A stretch of DNA of 64,000 nucleotides, taken from the NCBI GenBank assembly GCA_038373865.1, contig JAXGGA010003929.1:31250-95249 (forward strand), in the 5' to 3' direction. This document shows, piece by piece, positions 42,655 through 52,990 of the stretch. The stretch is from Uloborus plumipes. Lineage: Eukaryota; Arthropoda; Arachnida; Araneae; Uloboridae. The notes beneath the pieces were generated by a model. That model did not search any database. It was given only the letters and a program-made list of their open reading frames with translations, and was not told where the DNA came from. Numbering within the stretch: the first letter of the stretch is position 1; every line of letters begins with the position of its first letter. The translations under genes and the position numbers were made by a program.

Positions 42655-43916
42655 CACTGCTCGACATTGAAAATGCAACACCAAGAAGGAGTGGTCAGAA
42701 ATTGATGAAATTTGGTAAGAAGACAGAGACAGCATGGAACAATAAGTGATATTTATTTTAAAATAAATAAGCAAAATTTAGAGCGAGGACGGCGTCGGCT
42801 CAGTAAGAAGTAGGACCACCGCGGACAGCGATGCACGAAGAAACACTTCTAGGCATGGAGTCAATAAGCCTGCGGATGGTGTCCTGAGGGATGGCACTCC
42901 ATTCCCTTTCAACCATTTGCCACAGTTCGTCCTCTGAACAAGGCAGTGACAGGTTCTGCAAACGGCGTCCAATATACGTCCCACACATGTTCGATTAGTG
43001 ACAAGTCAGGAGAGTATGGTGGCCAGGAAAGCATCTGTACACCTCGTAGAGCATGTTGGCTGATTCGAGCACTGTGAGGCCGGGCGTTATCCTGTTGAAA
43101 AATTGCATTTGGCAGACCCTGAAGGTAGGGGATTGCCACCGGCCGTTGTACATTATCTACATATCGTTGGGCCGTCATATTGCCCCGAATACGAACTAGA
43201 AGTGATACGGAATTGTCTGCAATAGCGCCACAAACCATTATGCCACGTTGTCGCGCCAAACGTTGGAGTCTGTGCTGTGAGGTCAATGGCAGTCTTCTTA
43301 GCGGGCGCCGTGATTGCAGGCCACGTGCAATCAGTCGACGGGAAATGGTTCTGGTCGACACAGGAACATCCAGGGTACCTTGCACGTGCTGCAGAATCGA
43401 AGTACAAGTGACTTGCGGCTCCGCCACAGCTTGTCGGTTAATCCGTCGATCCAAGCGGTCTGACGTCACTCTGGCTGCACCTGCACCCCTCAATGTGGCT
43501 ACATTTCATCTTTCCAACCATCTCTGACACAGCCGATGCACAGTGCTTGCATCCATGTGGGTATCAGCTGCAATTTGACGTATGGACCAACCTCCCCTTC
43601 TCAGTCCGATCACCATACCCCTTGTAAAGTCGTCTAGATGCTGGAAGTGTTTTCGTTGAGGACGGCGTGGCATTTCCTCCTATCACACGTATCCTTCGAG
43701 ACAAAAACCAAATTTCTCCGATAATTAGTCTGGCAGAAAAACCAACATGAACATAGCCCACTTTTCAACTTCATTCTCTTATATCTTACTTCACGTGCGT
43801 CGGAGAGCTGTTCATTTCATATCATTTGCATAACTCAGTGACGTGCGTCTACGGTAAAATTTGCATGAATTTCTGACCATTCCTTCTTGGTGATGCATTT
43901 TTAATGTCGAGCAGTG
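42655..43916 (-). mobile_element. Tc1-like DNA transposon (1,262 bp), dead
   Basis: The terminal inverted repeats are about 50 bp: CACTGCTCGACATTGAAAAT at the left and CACTGCTCGACATTAAAAAT at the right (read inverted), continuing caccaagaagga and gtggtcagaaatt with few mismatches. TA lies on both sides (42653-42654 and 43917-43918). It sits at the right end of an (AT)n tract. Its first three bases, CAC, are part of the octamer duplicated by the hAT-like element. One transposase gene, broken, reads on the minus strand. Confidence 0.93.
42800..43673 (-). pseudogene. Tc1-like transposase remnant
   Basis: It starts at ATG 43673 (M-P-R-R-P-Q-R-K-H-F). The paired-type helix-turn-helix region is readable (W-S-I-R-Q-I-A-A-D-T-H-M-D-A-S-T-V), with an in-frame TGA near 43510 after R-W-L-E-R. 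The second DNA-binding part continues to L-Q-R-L-A-R-Q-R, then jumps to G-I-M-V-C-G-A-I. About 55 residues that normally include the first catalytic Asp are missing. The second Asp (Q-Q-D-N-A-R-P-H) and the Glu (S-P-D-L-S-L-I-E-H-V-W-D) remain. A frameshift near 42985 separates the last part, which ends normally with A-V-R-G-G-P-T-S-Y at 42800. It cannot be active. Confidence 0.9.
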
Positions 43917-43918
43917 TA

Positions 43919-45132
43919 TATGACGCATTTATAGGTAAAATATGGTGTTGCATATGCATAGCTTATATAGCATAGTTGCATCACAAAATTTCATTTTCTT
44001 ACTCATAAGTTACTTACATCTTTTTTGAAACATAACCATTTACATCACTAATGATAGCAATGTAACTATAATTTTGAACGATAAAAACAAGTAGTTTTAT
44101 TGCACTTTGAATAAGAATGTTATAGAATAAAGCAAATGGTGAACAATAGGACTTATATTTAAAAAAAATAGAAAAAAAAACATATGTATAGAAGCAAATG
44201 CTCATGCGTCACAGAAATGACTTCTAAATTCAGAATTCATACATTAAGTTTTAGTTTAAATTGAAGTTTCATCGCGAAAATAAAACTGACATTTACAACG
44301 TTTTGCTTATTTTTTATTCTACGACATGTGTTATTGAGAAAGGCTCAACGGGTACCTTATTTTAAGGCAGGATTTCTCAACCTGTTAAGACCCGCGTACC
44401 CACGTTTGTGTGTCATAAATTATGCATACCCCCTCAACCCCCCCCCCCCCAAAAAAAAAATAAAGCTTCAGTTTTACTGACCTCAGTTAAAACTCTAACT
44501 GTTAAAATTTAATTTGAGAAATGACATTTCAATGAAAAAGATGAAAAAAAGACCAATCATTGCACATTTTTTACTATTAAGATATAAACTTCAAAAAGTT
44601 TTATCCTTGATTCTTTAGGTAGTTGTATTCGAAAACCCATTTTCACGAACCTGAGCTGTGGTAAACCCCTAAAAGTAGTTCATATCAATGTAATGTCAGG
44701 TAATTCTTTGGGTTCTTTTTAAATGCCAGTTCAAAATTTAAACGTCAAAATCATGTAACACTACTACCCATGCTTCAATGTAGGACACGATATTACTTTA
44801 AATTTTATCGTAGTCATATTCTAACACTGTCGAAACACGTGTCTATGCTTTCCAGTAGCGCGTACTACTGACAGATTTTCGTGATCTCCAAGTTTTACGC
44901 TTTGAGAGTATACTGAATATTATATGAATGGCTCTAAACTCTACAGCAGCAGTCGGCACTGTATTGACCTCTAGTTCTTTTGTGCCCCATTTCAGAACTT
45001 CCCGTTAGCACATTTGTGCTGCAAAATGGGTTTGTCGAGAAAAGCGATAATAAGTTCAAAATAAGCTAAAATACGTAATAACCCTTTTCTTATTAGATAC
45101 ATGCAGTAAAAAGACTTCTTTTCTGTATTTAA
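43919..45132. other. Non-coding stretch with a possible hAT-MITE fragment
   Basis: At 44369-44450, caggatttctcaacctg followed by aagacccgcgtaccc and C/A runs resembles the left part of the sequence at 63576 and of hAT-type MITEs. No right end was found. The rest is AT-rich without recognisable genes. Confidence 0.4.
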
Positions 45133-45695
45133 CCCTCGTGGGTTCCTTGTGGTCATATGTGACCCCAATGCAATTTCTGTTTAATATATCTTGTTAATCA
45201 ACCATTTATTTTTAATGGCAATTTGTGGCTTTTATTCTTCTAGTTTTCTATTCAAAATAATGCTATTATTGTGTTTTATTTTTCCGGAATTGCATTTTTT
45301 GCAAACAAGATCCTTGGGGTCACTTCCCCAGAATGCCAAAAAAAAGAGAACGTTGCAACTTTTGTCCAAGAGAACTGGACAGAAAATGCATCTAAAAATG
45401 TCATAAGTGTTTGAAATTCACTTGCAAAAATCATGTTTTTTCAGGTCTGTAACAGTTGTAAATAAATCTACAGTTATTAAAAGTTTTGCTCTAAAATTTT
45501 AATTTTTAATGCATAAACTAAATTTTACTTTGATTGTGTCTTTTTATTTTTATTTTTTTAGCATTAAAAAGTGTGTGAACTTAAATAATGCATGTAACAT
45601 TCAATAATCATAATAAATTAATTAAAGGAAGTATTGGGGTCGTTTATGATCCCAAGGGTCTTGAGTGTAACTGAAATGGGAGGGACCCACGAGGG
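45133..45695 (+). mobile_element. piggyBac deletion derivative (563 bp) flanked by TTAA
   Basis: The ends CCCTCGTGGGT and its exact inverse (11 bp) are flanked by TTAA (45129-45132 and 45696-45699). Just inside each end a similar motif recurs inverted (ccttgtggtcatatgtgacc on the left, cccttgggatcataaacgac on the right as read inverted). It is a different family from the 1736-2144 MITE, as the TIRs differ. It retains the 3' end of a transposase gene (45333-45452). Confidence 0.9.
45333..45452 (+). pseudogene. piggyBac transposase C-terminal Cys-rich domain fragment
   Basis: The frame reads R-C-N-F-C-P-R-E-L, a TAA at 45393-45395, then K-C-H-K-C-L-K-F-T-C-K-N-H and stop 45450-45452. The C-x2-C, C-x2-C, C-x2-H spacing is the RING-like finger at the C-terminus of piggyBac transposases, which binds element ends. 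Upstream in the same frame H-F-P-R fits the preceding linker. The catalytic domain is deleted, so this is a remnant that shows which superfamily gave rise to the element. Confidence 0.75.
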
Positions 45696-45699
45696 TTAA

Positions 45700-47826
45700 A
45701 CACATCAAGTAGCTTGGTTCAGAGCTAAAAGAGCCTATTTTCTCGTATACTAACATCTGCATTTAAGCATTCAATCAATATTCTTTTAAGTATATAAGAC
45801 AGACAATGTACGTGCTCACCGAGATATTTCGATGAAATAAAGATTTGTTCAAATTGGACTGTTTATTCAAAGGTTATTAGAGGGGACAGGATTTTTGAAC
45901 GATTCAAAATTCGACAAAAAATATTTCAAATCAAAAAGCCTTGTGATCCTCAATGAGGTGTCTGGATTTGTTATATTTGTTCTTAAAACTGATCATTCAA
46001 AAGCTATGGGGGGAGGGGAGCAGGCTTTTTGAACAGTTAAAAATTGAACGAAAATGTGTTCCAATCAAAAAGTCAACTACGGGAATGAGATGTCCTCGTC
46101 CAGATCTTTTGACAAAAAAAAAAATAGTTGCACTAAAACCGAAGTATTAATTTAAAATTAAACTGACTAGTTTCAATAAATTGACATTCAAAATGTGAGC
46201 ATTTGGTTGACTTTGAACCCACCCAACCGTTCGATTGAATGCTTCCTATTATCTGTAACTTTCTTTCCAAATTAGTTTCGATTAACAATCTATTTCTATT
46301 CCAAAAGTTTTATTAAAGAAAGGTCTATGCCTGTATACTTAGGCTGTATAAGAAAATACTGCAAATTATGAAAATATTAGATCCGAAAGATTTTCCTCAA
46401 AGAAGCAGTTTTTGAGAATTTTTACTCTGGTTACTATTAGATATATTGAAAACCAATTGTCGTAATGCAAAGATATTCTAACACTGTCTACGTAAAATAA
46501 AATATTGTTCAGTAGCTTCGGTCTTTAAAATTTTTCCAAAGAATAATAAAACACACACACATACTAAGATATTTTCTACTGTTAAATTTGAAAGTAATGG
46601 AAAAATAACGAAAAAAACACGCACACACACACAAAAAAAAAAATTACCTGACTTTTAAGATCCAGATTGTTAGAGAAAGTTCTGTAACGCACGAGCCAAA
46701 CGAAGAAAAAATAAATAAAATGAATTTCTATCATTTTGGCATCATTAGTAGATAAGGGTAAACATATTTGTATCCGAGTGATTGTATTTTTCCAAGTTAT
46801 AGAAACCGAGTTAGAATTGAAAGGAAAACTCACAAGAAAAAAAAATATAATTTTTTCGTTTTCTTTTTGTTGAAAAATTCTTTGGATGGGATAAAAGAAG
46901 TTTCTTCAAAAGTTATACTAATTGTCAAAAAATCTAGCAAAAATATTACGCTTTAGCTATTTCTCTCAGATTTCTTTCTTAATAGCAATAGGTCCTGCAG
47001 TTTTCTATCATATAAGTCATAGTCATATTAAAAGGTAGCATATTCCTTCCTGAAACTCTATACTTTTAGATATTTTACGCGTAAAAATACGATACTTTCA
47101 ATGCTAATTAACTATTTAAATAGGAAAAACTGCTAACAACGTATTTAGCATATAACTTCTGCACTTTTCATGACCTTTCACAAAGGGATCTAGCTATATA
47201 GTTACTTTTTTTTTTATATAATGGTAGCAGTTCACTAGGTTTTCCTTAGTTTCAGCCTTAATGCATTACTCTGGAGCTGATAGCCATTGTTTCATGTGCT
47301 ATCACTACCTGCAGATTACCGTCCCCCACTTGATAATTAAGGTAGCTCATAGCTTAACAAAGGTAGCTCATATGCAACTCCCGGTTGCATATGAGCTACC
47401 TTTATCCCAGTAGGAACCAAATAAACACTTCTGGTCTTCTGATTGGTACAACTTATTATAAATTGTTTCTTATTATTTTATTTGGTAAGGGAACGTTGCA
47501 GATTAAAAATTTCAAATGTGAAAAAAAAAATATTAGCACATTTTTAAACTTCTGTACTTCTGTCGTTAATTCATATCTTGGTTAACATAAAATTTCGCAG
47601 CTTTTAACATGCTTTCTAAATATATCGAGTTAGTTTTAGACCAACTCGTTCTTTTCTAGTGATTTATTTTAAGATCAAGTCTATGCTCGATAGGAAATTT
47701 TATGTACAAAAAAAAATAGATTGTGTCTTCATTTAGCTATGCAAAAACAGTTGGTTGTTTTAAAAGGAAAAGCTTTTTTTTTTTTTTTTCAAACGCTTTT
47801 ATCAACTTCACTTGTATCTGTCTATG
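45700..47826. other. Non-coding stretch with a diverged ~120-bp direct repeat
   Basis: 45866-45970 and 45986-46100 share attcaaa(g/a), a G-rich run, tttttgaac and tcaaaaag in the same order. (CA)n and A runs occur at 46552-46645. A near-perfect small palindrome is at 47352-47404 (aaaggtagctcatatgcaac and its inverse). No gene recognised. Confidence 0.45.
47352..47404. repeat. Palindromic hairpin, 53 bp
   Basis: aaaggtagctcatatgcaac is followed by its inverse gttgcatatgagctaccttt with a short centre. The phrase aaggtagctcat also precedes it (about 47339), so the arm is locally repeated. Confidence 0.8.
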
Positions 47827-47828
47827 TA

Positions 47829-47996
47829 CCGTAAAGTCGGGTAACTTGGACCCACAAGGGGGTTACTTGAGCCCACAGTAAAATGATAAAATCTGGGTTT
47901 AGTACTAGCGTTAGAGACTGCAGAGTGCTTCTACCTAGCGGAGAAACGAGGAACTACGTGCAAGTCTTCAACTAGTAAGTACCAAACCTAGATTTT
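47829..47996. mobile_element. Foldback MITE, copy 2, truncated and inverted relative to copy 1
   Basis: The left end CCGTAAAGTCGGGTAACTTG follows TA (47827-47828). The internal run gcaagtcttcaactagtaag is the inverse of the corresponding part of 24545-24772. The match stops at gatttt (47996), so the second inverted repeat is lost. Confidence 0.85.
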
Positions 47997-49013
47997 CGAT
48001 ATAAGCTCGAATATATCGTATCATATATCAATAGCAAGCCCTAATTTTGCTGCATCAGAAAAAATTTACCCAATTTTACCAAAATTTTGACTTTTTTTAC
48101 ATGAAATCTTTTTTTAAGCAGCCTTACCAAAATGAAATATGATAATAAGGAGTAATTTATAGTAATTTGAAGCAAAATAAAAAACGCATGAATAAAAGAG
48201 GAGACCATTTTAAATTACTTATTTTAAAATTGCGTGAAAGCACATTCACCAAGTAAGGGTTAAAGCAAGTAATTAAATAATAGGCTTTTTTAAATGTCAA
48301 TGATTTAATTACAAAGAAGTCTTTACATGTTATTTGTTCGTTTCTGAAAAAATTGAAACATTACGAATGAAAAAAAATACGAAATTAATTTTTAATTTAA
48401 CTTAGTTTTCAATAATTTTATTAAATGCGCATTTTTTCCTATTTTCTCGCGATGGCGCCACCAGTTATTTTGCTTTTAAAATCATTATCAAATTGAACAT
48501 TATCATTTATTTTATAAAGGATTTATCTATTTAAAAATATCAAAGTTATTTCCCTTAGCTATATTCGCTATTCAGTAAGTGATCAAAAGTATCAGATGCT
48601 AATTCGTTTTCAGTTACAACTACGTCACCCAGGGTACTAAGAAAAATGTGATGGTATAAATTATTTATGAGTGTAAATTCGTGAACGTTAACTCTTGAAG
48701 TAGACTTCTAGCCCCCTAAATGACTTTTGTTCAAAAATGAAGCGGTTATCTATTCAGAGCGTATGTATGTTTTTTTTTTTCTTATTTTTTAGCTCATAGC
48801 GTCTGACATAGCAAACCAATGTGAACAATTCAATTTTAATGGATAGGGGATGGTCTAACTTAGGTCCTTCACCTTAGATTTACTACATTTGCTGTTTCAA
48901 AAAAAAGGTATTAGAATATAACAATTAATGAATTTTGGTATGGATATACGTAACTTGTAGTATGACAAAGTTGTATGCAAAGCGAAAATTAAAGTGCCAT
49001 TCATTGGAAAGAG
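47997..49013. other. AT-rich non-coding stretch
   Basis: No gene recognised. The left end of the next transposon may lie in 48900-49000 but I could not see its inverted repeat. Confidence 0.4.
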
Positions 49014-49935
49014 TTATTGCGAACAGTCCAATGTGGACTTAACTTCATGATGGAAGGTGGCAATGAAAGTGAGGCTTACATGGTTTGTGGACACCTCCAG
49101 AATTTGTCTGGCTGGGGGTTGGCCTTTCGCAATAGCCCTCCCAAGAGCATCCCAAGCATGTTCAATGGGTTTAAGGTCAGGAGATTTTGCTGGCAAATCC
49201 GTTCGATGAATATCTTCGCTTTCCAGATACTACTCAACCATGGCAGCTCTATGTGGTCTTGCATAGCGTCCATAAAAACGAATTGAGGGCTAAAAGCTAC
49301 TATGAAAAGAAGCATATAGGGTTGTAGGATCTCTTTGCATGTACCTCTGGGCATTCACAGAGCCAGTGTTAAACACATGGAGCGGTGTGCGGGTATCTTG
49401 CATGATCCCGGCCCGAACCATAACGGGTATCGGGTATGAATATTCGCCGAGAATCAGGTTGGAGACTGAATCTAGTCTCATCTGTGAAAATAACGTTGCT
49501 CCATTGAAGTTGTGTCCTATGTTGGTGTTGTCTGCATCACTGCACACGCTCTCTTTTGTGTGAGGGGGATGCAAATGGCGGGCTTCCTGGCATACAACCC
49601 TCTTTCACCGAGACTCCTGGTAACTGTTTTTCGTGAAACTAATGTTCATGTTGCAGCCGCGAGGTCCTTAGACAGTTATGTTGCTGTAGACGTCCTCTGG
49701 CGCTTGGCTGTAAGAAACAAATAATGGTCTTCATCGGAGGTTCTTGCTCTCGAACGACCTTGTCTTGGTTTTCTGGACACTGTCCCACTGTTTTTAAATT
49801 GACTCCACAAATTCGAAACAACGTTGGGAGTTGCACCCAATTCTTTAGCAACCTGAACTTGGAAGTGTGTCCTGCCTCAAGTCTGTCCACAATTCTCCAC
49901 CTCATACCTTCGCCTAAACGACGATGCTAACTCAT
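49014..49935 (-). pseudogene. Tc1/mariner transposase remnant
   Basis: The probable start is ATG 49935; a stop occurs at the third codon, then H-R-R-L-G-E-G-M-R-W-R-I-V-D-R-L-E-A-G-H, the start of the DNA-binding domain. Later pieces in several frames read I-F-T-D-E-T-R-F (first Asp), V-M-V-R-A-G-I-M and R-T-P-L-H-V-F-N-T-G-S-V (49574-49290), V-F-M-D near the second Asp (about 49265), and K-S-P-D-L-K-P-I-E-H-A-W-D-A-L-G-R (from 49190) with the Glu. The segment after V-F-M-D no longer shows the usual D-N-A-R-P-H. Multiple frameshifts mean no activity. Confidence 0.85.
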
Positions 49936-50203
49936 TTCACCTAACAGTCAACAAAAACAACAAAATTATTTAAGAAACACAATAGAAACGGATACTGTGT
50001 TGTAGAGTGGAATGAGCTGAGCAGCTGGCTGTAGACTTGTATAGCTCCTGCTGCCTTAGCAACGCCCACAAGAATACGTTAACTCATTTCAGCGACACCA
50101 ACGTCATAGTGCTACTATATGGCAACCAACTATCCAGGTTTTACGCGATATTTTGCAAGAAATATGTAAAAACACCTACGTCTTTTAACTTTGTCCATCA
50201 GTG
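49014..50203 (-). mobile_element. Tc1/mariner transposon remnant, left end not identified
   Basis: The right end, read inverted, is CACTGATGGACAAAGTTAAA, next to TA (50204-50205), as usual for Tc1 relatives. No matching left end is found near 48900-49000, so that side is truncated or too decayed. The minus strand encodes a transposase remnant different in sequence from the other two Tc1/mariner copies in this window. The listed left limit is the end of the readable coding part. Confidence 0.75.
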
Positions 50204-50205
50204 TA

Positions 50206-52062
50206 GTTTCAACTCATAAATAGTTTTATGCATCCCGTTTTTATTAGCGCTTAGCGTTCGCGTTGTAAAAATCAAATTCAGAGAATGATTTTTCTTGTCC
50301 TTTTTTTAAGTACACAATAAAAGAACTAGTAATATTTGAATACATCATGAAGAATACATCTATATTTTTTGGAAAGATATAAGAGCTCCTTGTCAGCCAG
50401 GTTTTATGGATAAATAGGTCTGCTCAGACGTTTCTTCAAAACGCGTGTTGTGGTGCCTTCTTATTCTCTGGGACTCCCTGCCTACGTTTGTTAAATTCCT
50501 TCGTAGCTTTAATATTGTACCGGCACATAGTCCGGTAGCTTACTGTGTTTGATAATATGGGGGGGGGGGAGCATTCCAATTACAAGATATTTTTAGAAAA
50601 TTATTGATGACTGACCAAGAAGCCACAACGTAAAATTCTTCGAGATGGTCAATGTAAAAGAATGTTGGTAAAAAAATTAACTCTAACAGCACCTGAAAGA
50701 TGACTTATATGGTTTCTTGAAAATTTGTGTCATGTTAGAGAGGTTCTTTATGTATAGGTTAGAGAAGTCCATTAAAAATAGCTTTGGACAAGTGATTGGA
50801 AAAAAATGCCGTCTTTTCGGAGTAGTAGCTATCCACATGTCGAGTTAACAAATTTTCATTGTATAAATATATTCTACTGTTTTGAAAAATGTTTATTTAA
50901 TAAAATTTTATTGCAAAAATAGCAAACTGAAACAAAACTATTTTTTATGATATGTAACTTATCCAGGTAGAAGAGAGAAAATATGCAAGCAATTAGCACA
51001 TTAACCAGAGAATCAGCTCTTGGAAAATATAAACATATCAAAATTCATTAAATTAGTCATTTCTCTCTTATTGTTTAAGAGTTTTAAATATGAATAAATA
51101 ATAAATATCAAAAACAAGCAAAAATAATAAAGCAGTCACAAAGTTAATTACTTTTTGTTAATTAGAGGAAATGTCTTTTTATTTACAAAAAAAATGCCTT
51201 CAGCTAAATGAATTTTCTGCGAGTTTTTAAACGTGACAGAAAATACGTTCTCTTAAACAAACAACAATCAAATAATTTTATTCCCACTCACAAAAGGAAC
51301 TTTCTCAGTCAATATAGGTAAACTTAATCACCTGAAATCGCCTAAATACATTTACTTATTCCTTTCCAACGAAGATAATCAAATATCTTACAGAATGTGT
51401 ATGCTTTTAAAATAAATATTTTCATATTTTCTTTTGTTAATTTTAGCATTACGTTAATGCATAAACGTGAAAGAATGTAAAAACATCACGTGTTTTTTAG
51501 AAAATAAAACAATCTAGAAAGAATATAAAATCTGAGTGGTAATTTTGCAAATAATTTAAATAATGTGTTTGGTCTCAAATTATTTTTAGACGGTATGTTT
51601 AGTTTTCATGAATTATTAACAAAAAAAGAGACAAATCTGCTATAAATAAACCCTTTTTATTAAATATCAAATGCAGTAGTATACACGATAATAGTTAATG
51701 TTGCGACAACAAAAATATAGCGGGAATGAATCAATGGTAGCTACAGGGTAGTTTCAGCGTTACAATGCCGAGTTGAGCTTCAATTTGCACATCAAATTTG
51801 CACATTGCTTCATCATTTGCACATCCTTCGCACATTACTGGTTCGGGTACATAATACTCGTTTTGGAAACAAAATACTAATTGAAAATTTTAGGAAAAAA
51901 AACTTAATTCCAAAACTTTATAAGTAGGAAAGACCTCAAGACGATTTTTTACTCGTAGTCTCAGCATGTATTATTCCTATGATTTCCGGTAAAGCTTAAA
52001 CGACCTTTATTTCAGCATGTGATCAAATATTTATGTTTCTAGATTGAACATAATTTATACTA
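50206..52062. other. AT-rich non-coding stretch
   Basis: No gene recognised. A poly-G run is at 50561-50569 and ttgcacat is repeated three or more times at 51783-51836. Confidence 0.45.
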
Positions 52063-52240
52063 CAGTTCAATCTCGACAACTCAAAGTACCAAGGGACCGT
52101 CTAAAAGCTTCGAGTTGTCGATAGTTCAAGTTATAGGACGTATTCACAGCCTTCTTAAAAGTCTGGAGAACCAATGAAATTTTCGAGTTAAAGTAATATG
52201 AGAGTTATAAGGCTTCGAATTATCGAGCTTTGATTGCTGG
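52063..52240. mobile_element. pogo/Tigger-like MITE (about 178 bp), TA flanked
   Basis: The left end CAGTTCAATCTCGACAACTC and the right end, read inverted, CCAGCAATCAAAGCTCGATA are imperfect inverted repeats sharing tcgacaactc/tcgataattc and aag. TA lies at 52061-52062 and 52241-52242. An internal copy cttcgagttgtcgatagttc forms a further fold with the left end. No coding capacity. The superfamily is inferred from end style. Confidence 0.6.
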
Positions 52241-52252
52241 TACATTTTAGTA

Positions 52253-52990
52253 GGGAAAATTGGAGATTTGACCTCACGGGAGGTTTGATACACCCTCTCT
52301 TTTATACATTCAAATATTTATTTGACTGATGAGCCTCATACCATAGCAAGGTGCCCCGTACAATCAAAAAGGAGTTCTTGTTTTTCGCGATTTTGAAGTA
52401 GAATCAAGGAGCAATCGTATCTTATGTCCTTTCAGGCAAAAAAAAACCCTTTTTTTTTCTTGTAGCAAGTTTGTGTATGATGTGCCCTTCATTGTTACCA
52501 TAAACAAAATTAAATTGAAGTATTTTTGTATATTAATTACTTACTCTGATTAATATACCAAAAAATGCACATTTATTTTTTGAATTCATTTTTCTATGTG
52601 TTTTAATTTTTTTTTCTAAAATGGCCATTAAGATAGGTTTGGCCCACCTCGATTCTGGGAGGTTTTACCCTGGTCAAATCTCCTCATTCAGTATTATTTG
52701 ATGAATTAACGGCCTGTAAGCTGTATAAAATGTTTAGTTTGCTTTTTAAAAAGACATGTTTTTAATTTAAAATTAATAAGTGTTTTGTTGTTAACTTGCA
52801 ATCGCTGCCTCAGTATTTATTTGAAGCAATAACTGTTAATGCATTATTATCATCAAACTAAGCTCGACTGAAACTTATTTTTATCATTTGATAGCAATAT
52901 CATTGAGATACTCAATCCGTCTTTACTTTCCTCAATTATTTGCTAAATGTCTTTATTTTATTGTAAATCAAGTACTGCAGCTCCTATTTT
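52253..52990 (+). repeat. Dispersed repeat of unknown family, copy 1
   Basis: Colinear with 61737-62435 over about 700 bp. Shared runs include gggaggtttga, gaagtagaatcaa, ataaacaaaatt, aggtttgg, ttaacttgcaat, tttgaagcaataactgttaatgca (diverged), and atttctttatttta-like runs near the end. Copies differ by many substitutions and indels, so the family is old. No coding frame and no inverted repeats at the ends; it may be a non-coding part of a larger element. Confidence 0.75.
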
